Part shown: positions 8,869 through 17,462 of the stretch, in pieces
Numbering within the stretch: the first letter of the stretch is position 1
How the letters are laid out: the number at the start of each line of letters is the position of its first letter
NCBI RefSeq assembly: GCF_034347425.1
Contig: NZ_CP133779.1
Location: 2,728,001-2,792,000 of the forward strand
Length of the DNA stretch: 64,000 nt
Reading direction: 5' to 3'
From: Undibacterium sp. CCC3.4
GTDB lineage: Bacteria > Pseudomonadota > Gammaproteobacteria > Burkholderiales > Burkholderiaceae_D
Made by a program: the position numbers and the translations under genes
Notes under the pieces: model-generated
The model's input: the letters and a program-made list of their open reading frames with translations, nothing else
Databases searched by the model: none
What the model was told of the DNA's origin: nothing

Positions 8869-9094
8869 TAAAGCCTTGAATAATCCAAGCGGATTGTCGT
8901 TTCAAGACTTTCAACAGCTATTGCGCGGCGCAAGCTGGACATTCGACCACCAGCGCGGCAGTCATCAAATCTGGTATTCACCGACCGGGCATCGCTTATC
9001 CATTCAGGAGGGCCGTGATGGCAAGGCCAAGGGCTATCAAGTCGAACAATTCATTACACAGTTTGAGAGGGAAGGCGAAAATGGCCACGACTGA
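8810..9094 (+). CDS. hicA: HicA mRNA-interferase toxin, 5' end replaced by the inserted element
   Basis: The residues from about position 22 (KALNNPSGLSFQDFQQLL) to the end match HicA (YcfA) toxins, small double-stranded RNA-binding-fold ribonucleases. The catalytic-type histidine is in RGSHQIWYSP. The first ~20 residues of this frame come from the inserted element and are not HicA. In-frame ATG codons inside the element (8810, 8813, 8834) could still allow a HicA with an altered amino end, so loss of toxin activity is likely but not certain. The original protein would have been 82 residues from 8607. The end overlaps hicB by 14 bp, the usual translational coupling of this pair. Expression would also have to pass through the 235-bp hairpin-rich element. 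Confidence 0.8.
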   Translation: MMWPPVRVMIPTQYPFATASKALNNPSGLSFQDFQQLLRGASWTFDHQRGSHQIWYSPTGHRLSIQEGRDGKAKGYQVEQFITQFEREGENGHD

Positions 9095-9419
9095 CCGATT
9101 TGATGGTTTTACCGTCACGATGTATCAGGATGACGAAGGTGATTATCTGGCGCATTTTGTCGAATTGCCGAGCGTATCTGCTTTCGCTCTCACGCCGGAG
9201 GCGGCACTGAATGAATTGGCCGAAGCATGGGCCGGTGTGCGCGAGAGCTACGAGAACCGCGACGAAATCGTTCCGGTCGCGCCAGCCCGCCGCGAGTATA
9301 GCGGCAACTTTAATGTGCGGATCGACAAACGCGTTCACCGCGCGCTCGCCATGGAAGCTGCGCAGGCCGGTGTGTCATTGAATTCGCTTGTTGCACAACG
9401 TCTCGCTAAGCCCGCATAA
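9081..9419 (+). CDS. hicB: HicB antitoxin, intact
   Basis: A 112-residue antitoxin. The N-terminal half is the HicB partial RNase H-like fold (FDGFTVTMYQDDEGDYLAHFVELP and then GVRESY), which covers the HicA active site. The C-terminal half is a ribbon-helix-helix DNA-binding region (NFNVRIDKRVHRALAMEAAQ, then SLNSLVAQRL). The ATG at 9081 is chosen because it aligns with family starts (MATTDRFDGF) and overlaps the hicA stop. Longer in-frame starts at 9015 read only hicA sequence. The gene is complete, although its toxin partner has been interrupted, and it probably represses through the palindrome at 8583-8600. Confidence 0.88.
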   Translation: MATTDRFDGFTVTMYQDDEGDYLAHFVELPSVSAFALTPEAALNELAEAWAGVRESYENRDEIVPVAPARREYSGNFNVRIDKRVHRALAMEAAQAGVSLNSLVAQRLAKPA

Positions 9420-9503
9420 ACCGTGCCGTAGAACGCGATTGTCTCCACGCTGACTTACGCATACTCATCATCGTGGACTTTGCTCAGCGCCTGAAGCCGG
9501 GCG

Positions 9504-9539
9504 CGGCGCGGAGCGTTTGATCAAAAACGGTCCGCGCCG
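9504..9539. terminator. Hairpin between convergent hicB and the Ser-rich gene
   Basis: A 9-bp GC-rich stem (9504-9512 with 9531-9539) encloses a further CGTTT/AAACG pairing. It lies between two convergent genes and may end transcripts from both sides. There is no clear run of T, so this is only a candidate. Confidence 0.45.
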
Positions 9540-9546
9540 AGCATGG

Positions 9547-10287
9547 TCAAGCTTGCGTGGCGACGACGTTACCGGTCTTGCTGGCACCTTGCAGGTTCGA
9601 ACTCAGATTTTGCAAAAAGCTGCTCAAACTGGCCGTGCTGCCCGATTGGCCTTCGGCTGTCAGTAAATTTGAAAAACTGCTTTTGAGTGCGGCGATCGCG
9701 CTGCTGTCGGAGCTGTCGGTGCTGCTGCTGCCGGTACTCGTGCTGCTGGTACTGGTGGCGCTGCTGCTTGAGGCACTCAATTGTTGTATCAAGCTTTGCA
9801 AACCGCTTTCAAGCTTGCTGACATCACCACCACCGCCATGATGATGGTGGCCGCTGCTGGCGCTGACGGCACTGGTGCTGGTGCTACTGTCGCTGCTGGT
9901 GCTGCTGCTGCCGGTTTGGTTGCCCGATTGCGCCTGCAAGGCGGCAAACAGGCTTTGCGCAAAGGCGGCCAAGGCTTGTTGCGGATCGGTGGCGCTGGTG
10001 CTGTCAGTGCTACTGGTGTCGCTGACTGCCGTGCTGCTCGCTGTTGTGCCGGTGGTGCTAGCGCTGGTGCCTGAGCTGGCGCTGCTAGCGCTGCTGCTGG
10101 CCAACTGCGACAAGGCTTGCATCAGCGCCGCGGCAAACTGGCCACCGGCGCGTTTCACGCCGCCGCTGCCGCCATCACCATCGCCATCACCGCCGCCGAA
10201 GCTGGTGCTGCTCACGCCCGAAGTGGCAGAGGTGGCTTGGGTTTGAAAGATGGACAGGTTATTGTTGCTGAGTGAAGAAATGGACAT
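9547..10287 (-). CDS. Ser/Thr-rich low-complexity protein of unknown function
   Basis: I do not recognise a family. The 246-residue protein starts MSISSLSNNNLSIFQTQ and has a Gly/Asp tract (GGGDGDGDGGSGG) and a histidine run (GHHHHGGGG) in the middle. Five short amphipathic helix-like segments (for example FAAALMQALSQLAS, ALAAFAQSLFAALQAQ and LESGLQSLIQQL) are separated by long Ser/Thr linkers. It contains no Cys, Trp or Tyr and only one Pro. No signal peptide or membrane segment is visible. The start has a good binding site (AAGGAA) upstream. It is convergent with hicB and alone in its orientation here. Composition recalls secreted heat-stable proteins such as harpins, but there is no sequence proof. 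It could also be an assembly or adhesion protein. Confidence 0.65.
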   Translation of the reverse strand: MSISSLSNNNLSIFQTQATSATSGVSSTSFGGGDGDGDGGSGGVKRAGGQFAAALMQALSQLASSSASSASSGTSASTTGTTASSTAVSDTSSTDSTSATDPQQALAAFAQSLFAALQAQSGNQTGSSSTSSDSSTSTSAVSASSGHHHHGGGGDVSKLESGLQSLIQQLSASSSSATSTSSTSTGSSSTDSSDSSAIAALKSSFSNLLTAEGQSGSTASLSSFLQNLSSNLQGASKTGNVVATQA

Positions 10288-10732
10288 GAGTTTTTTCCTT
10301 TCGTAGTGGTTTTCATAGCTGCGTCGCCTGGTCTGTACGAGGCAGGCTATAGGTATAACGTGCTTAACGGAAATTCAAAGCCAAGAATAGCGGGTGTTGA
10401 ACCTGAGAAATGTATGTATCTGTAACGATGCGCGAAAAAGCGCGATACTTCGATACATTTCTACGAAGTTTGCTACAAAAGCGTAAATTTGCTGCATGGT
10501 GGTGCGGTTTTGGGCAGGAATTTTCAGGCTGTATCAGACAAGTGACGTCAACCGAGGGCCAGCGCTGACATAGGGGCAGATGCATCGCACGGGCAGCGGC
10601 GCGGACTTTGCATAAAAGCCGATTGCCAAATAAAATGTGCTCAACTATGCTTGTCTTCGGTGCTCAACACATCTCACAGCGGCACGATCCGCGCCCGACA
10701 GTCGTGGTTTTTACTTCCGCCAAGAGGCCATC
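10288..10732. other. Intergenic region, no gene recognised
   Basis: About 445 bp between two divergently transcribed genes. Promoters for both should lie here. I see short inverted repeats (for example around GCGCGAAAAAGCGCG at 10430) but no RNA gene or mobile element that I can support. Confidence 0.4.
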
Positions 10733-11089
10733 ATGCCTGTCCCCACCCCCAGCGCGCACACCAATGCGTCCGCACCATCTCACTCCTTATACCGGCTTTA
10801 CGCTTTACAAACCCGTTTGGAAACGCTGCGCGGTGTGGCGCAGGCTGATTTGCAGGCGTTTGGTTTTGATCAATTGCTCGATGACTATGCGGCGATTTGC
10901 AGCGGCTTCGATGCGCTGCACGGTATCAACCGCGCCATACAAGAAAGCGGCGCGGCCTTGGCGGCGCTGCTGGCGTTGTTGGAGCAGCTTGAGCCGCAGC
11001 GGCTTGCGCCGGGTGGGATTTGTGCGCTCATTGCCTTGCTGTTTGAACGGCATACGCGCAGTGCTGCGGAGTTGTCCGGCTTGTTGTGA
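10733..11089 (+). CDS. Small helical protein of unknown function, possibly DUF1484-like
   Basis: The 118-residue product begins at ATG 10733, preceded by AAGAGG; an upstream extension of the frame has no family-like content. After a short Pro/Ser-rich start it is almost all helix: YRLYALQTRLETLRGVAQ, LLDDYAAICSGFDALHGINR, ALAALLALLEQLEP, and a last helix ending in LSGLL. The pattern and length remind me of DUF1484 proteins of Ralstonia and relatives, but I cannot confirm this. No signal peptide or membrane segment is visible. It stands alone between the Ser-rich gene and the convergent fumC. Confidence 0.6.
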   Translation: MPVPTPSAHTNASAPSHSLYRLYALQTRLETLRGVAQADLQAFGFDQLLDDYAAICSGFDALHGINRAIQESGAALAALLALLEQLEPQRLAPGGICALIALLFERHTRSAAELSGLL

Positions 11090-11167
11090 GTGGCGCTGAG
11101 TGGTGAAAAACTTTGGGATGAAAGCTGCGCTTCCTCATGGCGTGCTTGTTCTCGTGGTATGGCGCAA

Positions 11168-12562
11168 TTAAGGGTGGGTCATCTGATATGGCACAACCCA
11201 GGCATCAAATTGTTCGGAACTGATCAGCCCCAAAGCAAGCCCTGCGGCACGCAGCGTGCTGCCGTCTTGCAGTGCTTTTTTTGCGATCTTGGCTGCCGCA
11301 TCGTAGCCTATGTGCCGGTTCAATGCCGTGACTAGCATGAGATTTTTATCCAAATTTGCTTCGATAACTGGCAAGTTTGGCATGATGCCGACGGCACAGT
11401 GCTCATTGAAAGCAGCGCAACTATCGGAAATTAATTGAATGCTCTCCAATACATTGTGCAATATCACCGGTTTAAATACGTTCAATTGGAAATTGCCTTG
11501 ACTGCCAGCGAAGGCGACTGTCGCATCATTCCCAAATACTTGTGCGCACACCATGGTTAATGCCTCGCATTGGGTAGGATTAATTTTGCCTGGCATGATA
11601 GACGAGCCCGGTTCGTTCTCCGGGATCAGGATTTCTCCAATGCCGCAACGCGGACCACTTGCCAGCCAACGGACGTCGTTCGCAATTTTCATCAAAGCAC
11701 CGGCCAGTGTGCGCAAAGTGGAGGAAGTATTGACCATCGCATCGTGTGCGGATAAGGCGAAAAATTTATTCTGCGCGGAGCGGAATGGGTAGGACGTTAA
11801 TTTGGCAATGTGGTCGGCACAGAGTTCTCCAAAGCGTGGATGCGCGTTGAGTCCGGTTCCTACCGCAGTGCCGCCAATGGCAAGCTGATACAGCCCATCT
11901 AGCGATGCGGTGATCAATTCGCTGGCATAGTCAATTTGTGCCACCCAGCTGGAAATTTCTTGGCCAAGTGTGATGGGGGTTGCATCTTGCAGATGGGTAC
12001 GGCCAGTTTTTACGATTTTGTCAAATTTAACAGCTTTGTCAGCGAAGGTATGACGCAAATTCAGCAAGCTAGGCAGGAGTGTCGTCAATAGCTCTTGCAC
12101 CACGGTGATGTGCATCGCGGTGGGAAAGGTATCATTTGAAGATTGTCCTCGGTTCACATGGTCGTTCGGATGAATGGGGGTCTTGGAGCCCATCGCGCCA
12201 CCGAGCATTTCTATTGCGCGGTTGGATATGACTTCGTTGGCGTTCATATTCGATTGCGTACCTGAGCCGGTCTGAAACACCACCAGTGGGAAATGCTGAT
12301 CAAGCTTTCCGTCAATCACTTCTTGTGCGGCATCGATGATAGCCAGGGCTATTGCCGCATCTAATTCGCCCAGTTCTAAATTGGCTAGCGCGGCAGATTT
12401 TTTCAATATTCCCAGTGCTTTGATCACTGCAGGCGGCCACTGGAAACGATCGGTTCCGATGGGAAAATTGTGGATAGAGCGTTGAGTTTGAGCGCCCCAG
12501 TATTTATCTGAGGCTACTTCAATCGTGCCCATGGAATCAGATTCGAGACGCGTTGCAGTCAT
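11168..12562 (-). CDS. fumC: Class II fumarate hydratase
   Basis: A 464-residue cytosolic TCA-cycle enzyme that interconverts fumarate and malate without an iron-sulfur cluster. It has the class II features: [15 protein letters not shown] near residue 23; [15 protein letters not shown] near 97-111; [14 protein letters not shown] with the catalytic His near 130; and the signature [16 protein letters not shown] with the catalytic Ser near 318-332. Full length for the family (E. coli FumC is 467). It is transcribed toward the small helical protein gene and away from the brnA remnant locus. Class II enzymes are often used under oxidative or iron-poor conditions, but no regulatory site was identified here. 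Confidence 0.96.
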   Translation of the reverse strand: MTATRLESDSMGTIEVASDKYWGAQTQRSIHNFPIGTDRFQWPPAVIKALGILKKSAALANLELGELDAAIALAIIDAAQEVIDGKLDQHFPLVVFQTGSGTQSNMNANEVISNRAIEMLGGAMGSKTPIHPNDHVNRGQSSNDTFPTAMHITVVQELLTTLLPSLLNLRHTFADKAVKFDKIVKTGRTHLQDATPITLGQEISSWVAQIDYASELITASLDGLYQLAIGGTAVGTGLNAHPRFGELCADHIAKLTSYPFRSAQNKFFALSAHDAMVNTSSTLRTLAGALMKIANDVRWLASGPRCGIGEILIPENEPGSSIMPGKINPTQCEALTMVCAQVFGNDATVAFAGSQGNFQLNVFKPVILHNVLESIQLISDSCAAFNEHCAVGIMPNLPVIEANLDKNLMLVTALNRHIGYDAAAKIAKKALQDGSTLRAAGLALGLISSEQFDAWVVPYQMTHP

Positions 12563-12641
12563 TGTTTTGCTTGCTAATAGCTAAGTTAGTGCTTACCAGT
12601 GTACTCCTAAGCGGCGGATGACTGAGATAAAGTATGACAAC

Positions 12642-12929
12642 TTAATGGGTGCTCAGCCATTCTTCGAGGGCTCTGTTGATGCGGGTTTGCCAGCCTGCGC
12701 CGCCGGCGCGGAAGGCCGCCAGTACCGTACGATCAATGCGCAGCGTGATTTGCTCTTTGGTGCCGCTGCCGAACGGGCGGCCACGGGGGCGTGTTAACTT
12801 CAGTTCGGCCAATTGTTGGTCCGTCCATGGCAGATTGTCTGGGTCTGATAAGGCGGCAGCCGTAGCGAGGGCATCTTCGTCAGCCGTAAGCAAGCTGGGA
12901 AGGCGGCCTGATTTAGATTTGATTTGCAT
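12642..12929 (-). CDS. brnA: BrnA antitoxin, intact
   Basis: A 95-residue BrnA-family antitoxin beginning MQIKSKSGRL. It has the conserved PRGRPFGSG linker, a ribbon-helix-helix type strand (ITLRIDRTVLAAFRAGG) and the family ending AGWQTRINRALEEWL. The ATG at 12929 has its own binding site (GAGAG about 9 bases upstream). It is in the same frame as a truncated brnT, so a 142-residue fusion from 13070 is also possible. I prefer the internal start because it aligns with normal BrnA. With the toxin largely deleted, this is an orphan antitoxin. Confidence 0.8.
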   Translation of the reverse strand: MQIKSKSGRLPSLLTADEDALATAAALSDPDNLPWTDQQLAELKLTRPRGRPFGSGTKEQITLRIDRTVLAAFRAGGAGWQTRINRALEEWLSTH

Positions 12930-13070
12930 AATAGTGAATCTCTCTGTTCGATATCGATTATCCACATCGATTAAGGCCTCGCTCCACTCGAGTTGCGCGG
13001 CAGCGCCCAAAGGAATGCCATGTTTTGCTTTGTTGCTGGCATCTTTTAGGGGATCAAAGCTGATTTTCAT
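12930..13070 (-). pseudogene. brnT: brnT toxin remnant (N-terminal 40 residues only)
   Basis: The frame starts MKISFDPLKDASNKAKHG, followed by LEWSEALIDVDNRY, which is the amino half of BrnT ribonuclease toxins (usually ~90 residues). The remaining half, with the conserved beta strands and the RISLRKAN motif of the family, is missing. The frame instead runs through seven residues directly into BrnA. This looks like an in-frame internal deletion. The remnant keeps its own start and the locus promoter probably lies just upstream (13071-13115). Confidence 0.78.
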
Positions 13071-13166
13071 AGTTAATTGTAGCTACGAATATTGATCAAT
13101 TCAAGAATTTTCACGACAATCTGGCTTTGTTCTGAAGCATGCGCACCATTGGCCTGGTGAGAAACG

Positions 13167-13192
13167 AACAAGCCGCATTGCTGCGGCTTGTT
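13167..13192 (-). terminator. Hairpin downstream of ycaO
   Basis: Perfect 11-bp stem AACAAGCCGCA / TGCGGCTTGTT with a 4-base loop, 24 bp after the ycaO stop. The T-run on the minus strand is short (CGTTTC), so termination may be incomplete. Confidence 0.65.
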
Positions 13193-13215
13193 GTCAGGTT
13201 GGTCAGGTGTCGCGT

Positions 13216-14934
13216 TTATTCGGCGGCAAACAATTTATCGTAAGCGGCCAGCAAGCTTTGGTGCATGGCGCTGCCTTGCATGTCGCTGCCGAGTTCGACC
13301 AGGCCGAAGAAGCGTTCGCTGCCGTCGAGCAGGGCTTCGGCTTGGCGGAAGGTGGTTTCGCCGTACAGCAGAATGAGCGCGCGCAGGTAGTCTTCTTTGT
13401 CTTCCAGCTTGAGGATGCTTTCTATGCAGCGGTAGACGACGCGGCGGTCTTTGGAAAGGTCGTTGAAATGGTGTATCCAGTCGCAGCCTTCGAGGATGGC
13501 GCTGTGGTCGCCGACTGCCAAGGCCAGCAGGGTTTTGAGTTCACCGATGCGCAGTTGTTTCCATGGCGTGCCGACTGGTATGGCCAGACCGAGAATTTCC
13601 CACAACGGCCGTTCGTCGTTGAGGTTCATGGTTTGCAGGTCGGCCAGCAGCTCGCTGCATTCGTCTTTGCTTAAGTCATGCAAACGCACCAAGGCCGGGC
13701 GGATTTGATTGCCGACGCTGTTGTTTTCCCATTCCAGATCTTCCACCGGATAAATTTCCGACATGCCTGGTACTAAGATGCGGCAGCTGTAGGCGCCTTG
13801 TTCTTCGAAGTCGGCTACGTAGATGTCGCGTTCTTCGGCGTGGATGGCATCGACCAGCCAGGCATAGTCTTCGGCGGTGCTGTTGCTGAAGTTCCAATCG
13901 ACGAAGTCAAAGTCCGGGGTGTCGCCTAAAAAATCCCAGCTGATGACGCCGCTGGAGTCGACGAAGTGGATTTCGAGATTGGCAACGGCATTGATTTCAT
14001 CCATGTCGAAGCCGGCTTCAGGAAAGCCTTCGAGGGTGTCGAGGGCGCGGCCTTGCAGCAGTTCGGTGAGGGCGCGTTCAAGTGCGATTTCAAAACGCGG
14101 ATGGGCACCGAAGCTGGCGAAGATGCCTTGGTCTTTCGGGTGCAGCAGGGTGACGTTCATGACCGGATATTGGCCGCCTAGCGAAGCGTCGCGCACGACG
14201 ATGCCAAAACCGGCTTGGCGCAGACCGGCGATACCGGCAGCGATGCGGGGAAAGCGCGCGATGACTTGGTCCGGTACTTCAGGCAGGCACATGCCTTCGC
14301 TGATGATGCGGTATTTGATGTGGCGTTCAAAAATTTCTGACAGCGCTTGGCTGCGCGCTTCCATCATGGTGTTACCGGCGGCCATGCCATTGCTGACATA
14401 CAGGTTGCCGATGATGTTGACCGGGATGTAGGCCAGTGCACCGTCGGACAAACGCAGGTAGGGCAGGGTGCAGATGCCGCGCTCGACATTGCCGGAATTC
14501 AGGTCAACCAGTACGGCGGCATCGATTTCACCATCGGGGTTGTAGAACTCGTGCAGTTCCGGGTTGAGCATCTCGGCCGGCCAGCTGCCGTCTTCGTTCG
14601 GGGCAAACCAGCGTTCTTGCGGGTAGTGGACGAAAGTGCCGGCGGCGCGCGTGGCACCGAGGTAGAAGTGGGTCCAGAAATAGTGGGTGCCGAGGCGTTC
14701 GAAAAATTCGCCGAGGGCGCTGGCACGCGCCGCTAATTCTGTACCGCCTTTGCCATTGGCGAATAACATCGGGCATTCTTGGTCTTTCACGTGGACTGAC
14801 CAGATGCCTTCGATTTCATTGAGCCATGAAGATTCATTCAAAACGAAGCCGCGTTGGGCGAGCTTGCTTTGCATGGTGCGGATGGTGGATTCGAGAGAGG
14901 CATCTTTGCCTATGATAAAGCTTTCGGTTTGCAT
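13216..14934 (-). CDS. ycaO: YcaO-domain protein (E. coli YcaO type)
   Basis: A 572-residue protein matching stand-alone YcaO of enterobacteria (586 residues), an ATP-using cyclodehydratase-fold protein linked to beta-methylthiolation of ribosomal protein S12 with RimO. Diagnostic stretches include FANGKGGTELAARASALGEF near residue 60, the ATP-site-like ARSQALSEIFERHIK near 200, and FEIALERALTELLQGR near 280. The C-terminal region has a tetratricopeptide-like helical tail as in E. coli. There is no precursor peptide or partner E1-like gene nearby, which argues against a peptide natural product cluster. A hairpin follows the gene. The sequence upstream (14935-15100) contains no related gene. 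Confidence 0.88.
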   Translation of the reverse strand: MQTESFIIGKDASLESTIRTMQSKLAQRGFVLNESSWLNEIEGIWSVHVKDQECPMLFANGKGGTELAARASALGEFFERLGTHYFWTHFYLGATRAAGTFVHYPQERWFAPNEDGSWPAEMLNPELHEFYNPDGEIDAAVLVDLNSGNVERGICTLPYLRLSDGALAYIPVNIIGNLYVSNGMAAGNTMMEARSQALSEIFERHIKYRIISEGMCLPEVPDQVIARFPRIAAGIAGLRQAGFGIVVRDASLGGQYPVMNVTLLHPKDQGIFASFGAHPRFEIALERALTELLQGRALDTLEGFPEAGFDMDEINAVANLEIHFVDSSGVISWDFLGDTPDFDFVDWNFSNSTAEDYAWLVDAIHAEERDIYVADFEEQGAYSCRILVPGMSEIYPVEDLEWENNSVGNQIRPALVRLHDLSKDECSELLADLQTMNLNDERPLWEILGLAIPVGTPWKQLRIGELKTLLALAVGDHSAILEGCDWIHHFNDLSKDRRVVYRCIESILKLEDKEDYLRALILLYGETTFRQAEALLDGSERFFGLVELGSDMQGSAMHQSLLAAYDKLFAAE

Positions 14935-15609
14935 CGTGGCCCCAAAAAAAGTAAAAAGATGGGCGCAATTTACACCAAAGTGGGGGCATTGGCGTTTTTT
15001 TTGAACAGATACAGTGTGAAAAATACGGATATGTTTTTTGTATGTCCTTGTTTTCGTGCTGATTGTGGCTGTCGTAAAAGGGTTTTTCGTTGGTATGAGT
15101 TGGCCACTTCGTCATTGCCGCTTAGGAGTAAATAGTCGCCTACTTCGTCATTGCCGCGTAGGCGGCAATCCAGTGGCGCGTGAGCGCCTTTATCTGCGTG
15201 CGTGGCAAGCCGGGGCGAGCGGTGCTGTATTGTGCAGCGAAAAAAGAGCGCACTTGATTTAACTGCCTACTTCGAAGGCACTGGCGTGCCACTGGATTCC
15301 CGCCTGCGCGGGAACGACGATATGACAAGGCCGATGTTATCGACGGCGTGGCATGGGTTCCCGCCTGCGCGGGAACGACGAAGCGTGGGGTGCTTGTTAT
15401 GCGTCGTTTTCGTGCCGGCGGCAATCGTCGCCCACTTCGTCATTGCCGTGTGCGCGCCTTTATATGCGTGCGTGGCAAGCTGGGGAAATAATTTTGTCAA
15501 GGATATGTCATAAAGTTCGCTGAGTATGCGGTTAGTATAGGCAAATTTTGTGTTGGCGTGGTTGGCTGCTGACGTCGGTGTTTTCTTTTATTTTTTTCAG
15601 GTCTTTCGT
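14935..15609. other. Intergenic region holding REP-like repeats
   Basis: About 675 bp between the divergent ycaO and substrate-binding protein genes. The part from ~15100 to 15490 is made of degenerate REP-like sequence (see separate entry). The rest contains no gene that I can support. Confidence 0.6.
15105..15490. repeat. Cluster of REP-like inverted repeats related to the post-wzz array
   Basis: Motifs such as GTCATTGCCGCGTAGGCGGC (15149), GGATTCCCGCCTGCGCGGGA (15294) and GGGTTCCCGCCTGCGCGGGA (15355) recur, together with CCAGTGGCGCG and TGCGTGCGTGGCAAGC (15197 and 15466). They share the CATTCCCGC/GCGGGAATG core with the 199-bp units after wzz and the cores of the mobile elements, so one basic palindrome has been spread in different settings through the genome. 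Confidence 0.75.
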
Positions 15610-16749
15610 ATGTCAAAACCAAATTACTTACAATTATTCGGCTGCAGTATGTTTTTTTGGGCCGCACTGGCCGGCGCAGAAACCGGTGTGACGGCGAAAA
15701 CCATTACGCTCGGGCAGTCGGCCGCTTTGTCTGGTCCGGCGCAGGAATTGGGGCAGGGTATGCGCGATGGTGCGCAAGCGTATTTTGATATGGTGAATGC
15801 CCAGGGTGGGGTGGCGGGACGACAGATTACGCTGAAAACGCTCGATGATGGTTACGAAGCCGAGCGTGCAGCCAGCAATACCCGAGCCCTGAGCGGTAAG
15901 GATGGTGTGTTTGCCTTGTTCGGCTATGTCGGCACGGCGACCTCGAATGCGGCTTTGCCGTTGGTACGTAAGGAAGGGATACCCTTTTTTGCCCCCTATA
16001 CCGGGGCGCAGTCTTTGCGCGAACCGCTCGATCATTATATTTTTCATGTGCGCGCTTCGTATGCGCAAGAGATGGATCGCATCGTTGAGCATGCGACCAC
16101 GCTGGCGATGAGCAAGATTGCGGTGTTATATCAAAACGACGCCTATGGCCAGGCCGGTTTGGAAAGTATTCAGCGCGCGCTGGCCAAGCGCAATATTGCT
16201 GTGCTTGGGGTGGCGACCGTCGAGCGTAACAGCAGTGAAGTCAAGGCGGCAGTGGCGGCGCTACGGCGCTTGCAGCCGCAGGCGGTGGTGATGGTGTCGG
16301 CGTATACCTCGAGTGCAGCCTTTATCAAGGAAATGCATAAGGGTGGGGGGACGATGCCAGTGTTTTGGAATATTTCCTTTGTCGGCAGCGAAGCCTTGGT
16401 GCACGAGTTGGGTGCGGATGCACGCGGCATTATGATTTCACAAGTCATGCCGGCACCGTGGGATGATATCAATCCGGTTATCAAGGAATATCATCAATGG
16501 TATGTCGGTAAGCATGGGCATACTGCCAGCTATGTCAGTGTCGAGGGCTTCATCGCTGCCAAAGTGTTGGTCGAGGGCTTGCGGCGAACTGGTGCCAATC
16601 TCACGCGTGAGGGTTTGATTCGTGCGCTTGAGGGGATGGGCACTTACCATACCGGCGGTTTTGATGTGAAGTTCAGCAGCCAGAGTCATAACGGGTCGGA
16701 TTTTATCGATCTGACGGTGGTGGGGCGTGATGGGCGTTTCATGCATTGA
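15610..16749 (+). CDS. Periplasmic substrate-binding protein of branched-chain amino acid ABC type (Peripla_BP_6)
   Basis: A 379-residue exported binding protein. ATG 15610 gives a proper signal peptide (MSKPNYLQLFGCSMFFWAAL, cleavage near AGA-ET); the longer frame from 15550 would put extra residues before it. The mature part starts TITLGQSAALSGPAQELG, the typical LivJ-like first strand. FGYVGTATSNAALPLV and later YQNDAYGQAGLESI are also as in the family. Its ligand cannot be named; this subfamily binds amino acids, amides or aromatic acids. No permease or ATPase genes are adjacent, so it may act with a transporter elsewhere or with a sensor. REP-like repeats lie upstream. Confidence 0.85.
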   Translation: MSKPNYLQLFGCSMFFWAALAGAETGVTAKTITLGQSAALSGPAQELGQGMRDGAQAYFDMVNAQGGVAGRQITLKTLDDGYEAERAASNTRALSGKDGVFALFGYVGTATSNAALPLVRKEGIPFFAPYTGAQSLREPLDHYIFHVRASYAQEMDRIVEHATTLAMSKIAVLYQNDAYGQAGLESIQRALAKRNIAVLGVATVERNSSEVKAAVAALRRLQPQAVVMVSAYTSSAAFIKEMHKGGGTMPVFWNISFVGSEALVHELGADARGIMISQVMPAPWDDINPVIKEYHQWYVGKHGHTASYVSVEGFIAAKVLVEGLRRTGANLTREGLIRALEGMGTYHTGGFDVKFSSQSHNGSDFIDLTVVGRDGRFMH

Positions 16750-16784
16750 GGTGTGCTTGTGGCGGTGCGCTTCTCGCGTCATTT

Positions 16785-17462
16785 TCAGAGCATGTCGCTC
16801 AAGCGACTGGAGCGCAGATTTACTGAGGGAAGCTTCACTATCGATTTGACCGCGTTGACCAAAGTATTTTTTTCAGTCTCAGTCAGGGTGTTGAGATCGC
16901 CGTCGTTGAAGTAAACCAGAGCTTTGAGGCTCTCACTGGCTTGGAAATTCGGACCAAACAGCAGGCGAGCAGAAGCCAGTCCTCGTGACAGACTCACCCC
17001 TGCATTCACCATTGCAGCAATGTCGCGATAATCTTTGGCTTCTGCGCGTTGAAGAATGACTTTGACTTTGGTCGCCATCAGGTCGTCCAGTGAGGCGACT
17101 TGGAGTACGCCATCTTGTGTCAGTTCCGGTTCACCCACTCTTCCGAAATCGAGTGCACCAAAAAAGGATACCTTGACGGATTCTTCTTGGCTGCCTGAGA
17201 CCAGCATAACCCAAGTATTATCTCGGTCTTGGAGGCTGGTAGATTTTGCAGCTAATGGAAACGCTTTAATGATGTCTGCCTTGTCAAGTGACCTGTCTGA
17301 AAAAAAATCGAAATCGATTGATTGACGATGGCCCAATCTCAGTGCAATTGCGGTACCGCCATACAGTATGAAACCTGCATCAGGTATATGACGAAGGTGA
17401 GGCCAAAGTGCTTGCTGCGCCATAGGCAATATAGCCAAATTGGCGGGTAAATTTTTGGTCAT
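16785..17462 (-). CDS. AbiEii/AbiGii-type nucleotidyltransferase (toxin-like)
   Basis: A 225-residue protein with the minimal nucleotidyltransferase core: FILYGGTAIALRLGHRQSID near residues 31-50, continuing FDFF, which gives the GG...DFD metal-binding pattern of AbiEii/AbiGii toxins and related MNT-fold enzymes. A later DLMATKVKVILQRAEAKDYR fits the second conserved block of the family. Such proteins are known from abortive phage infection and toxin-antitoxin systems. The gene overlaps by 4 bp (ATGA) with an upstream 98-residue gene that is not the usual AbiEi winged-helix antitoxin. The pair is therefore a candidate two-gene toxin-antitoxin or defence module. Activity is inferred from the family only. 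Confidence 0.78.
   Translation of the reverse strand: MTKNLPANLAILPMAQQALWPHLRHIPDAGFILYGGTAIALRLGHRQSIDFDFFSDRSLDKADIIKAFPLAAKSTSLQDRDNTWVMLVSGSQEESVKVSFFGALDFGRVGEPELTQDGVLQVASLDDLMATKVKVILQRAEAKDYRDIAAMVNAGVSLSRGLASARLLFGPNFQASESLKALVYFNDGDLNTLTETEKNTLVNAVKSIVKLPSVNLRSSRLSDML

Noticed and set aside
9557..10246. Plus-strand Leu/Val/Ala-rich frames opposite the Ser-rich gene
   Set aside because: They are antisense to repeated AGC/GCT-type codons of the Ser-rich gene and would give artificial hydrophobic runs.
13216..14934. ycaO as part of a thiazole/oxazole-modified peptide cluster
   Set aside because: The sequence is of the stand-alone E. coli YcaO type and no precursor peptide, dehydrogenase or partner protein gene lies nearby.
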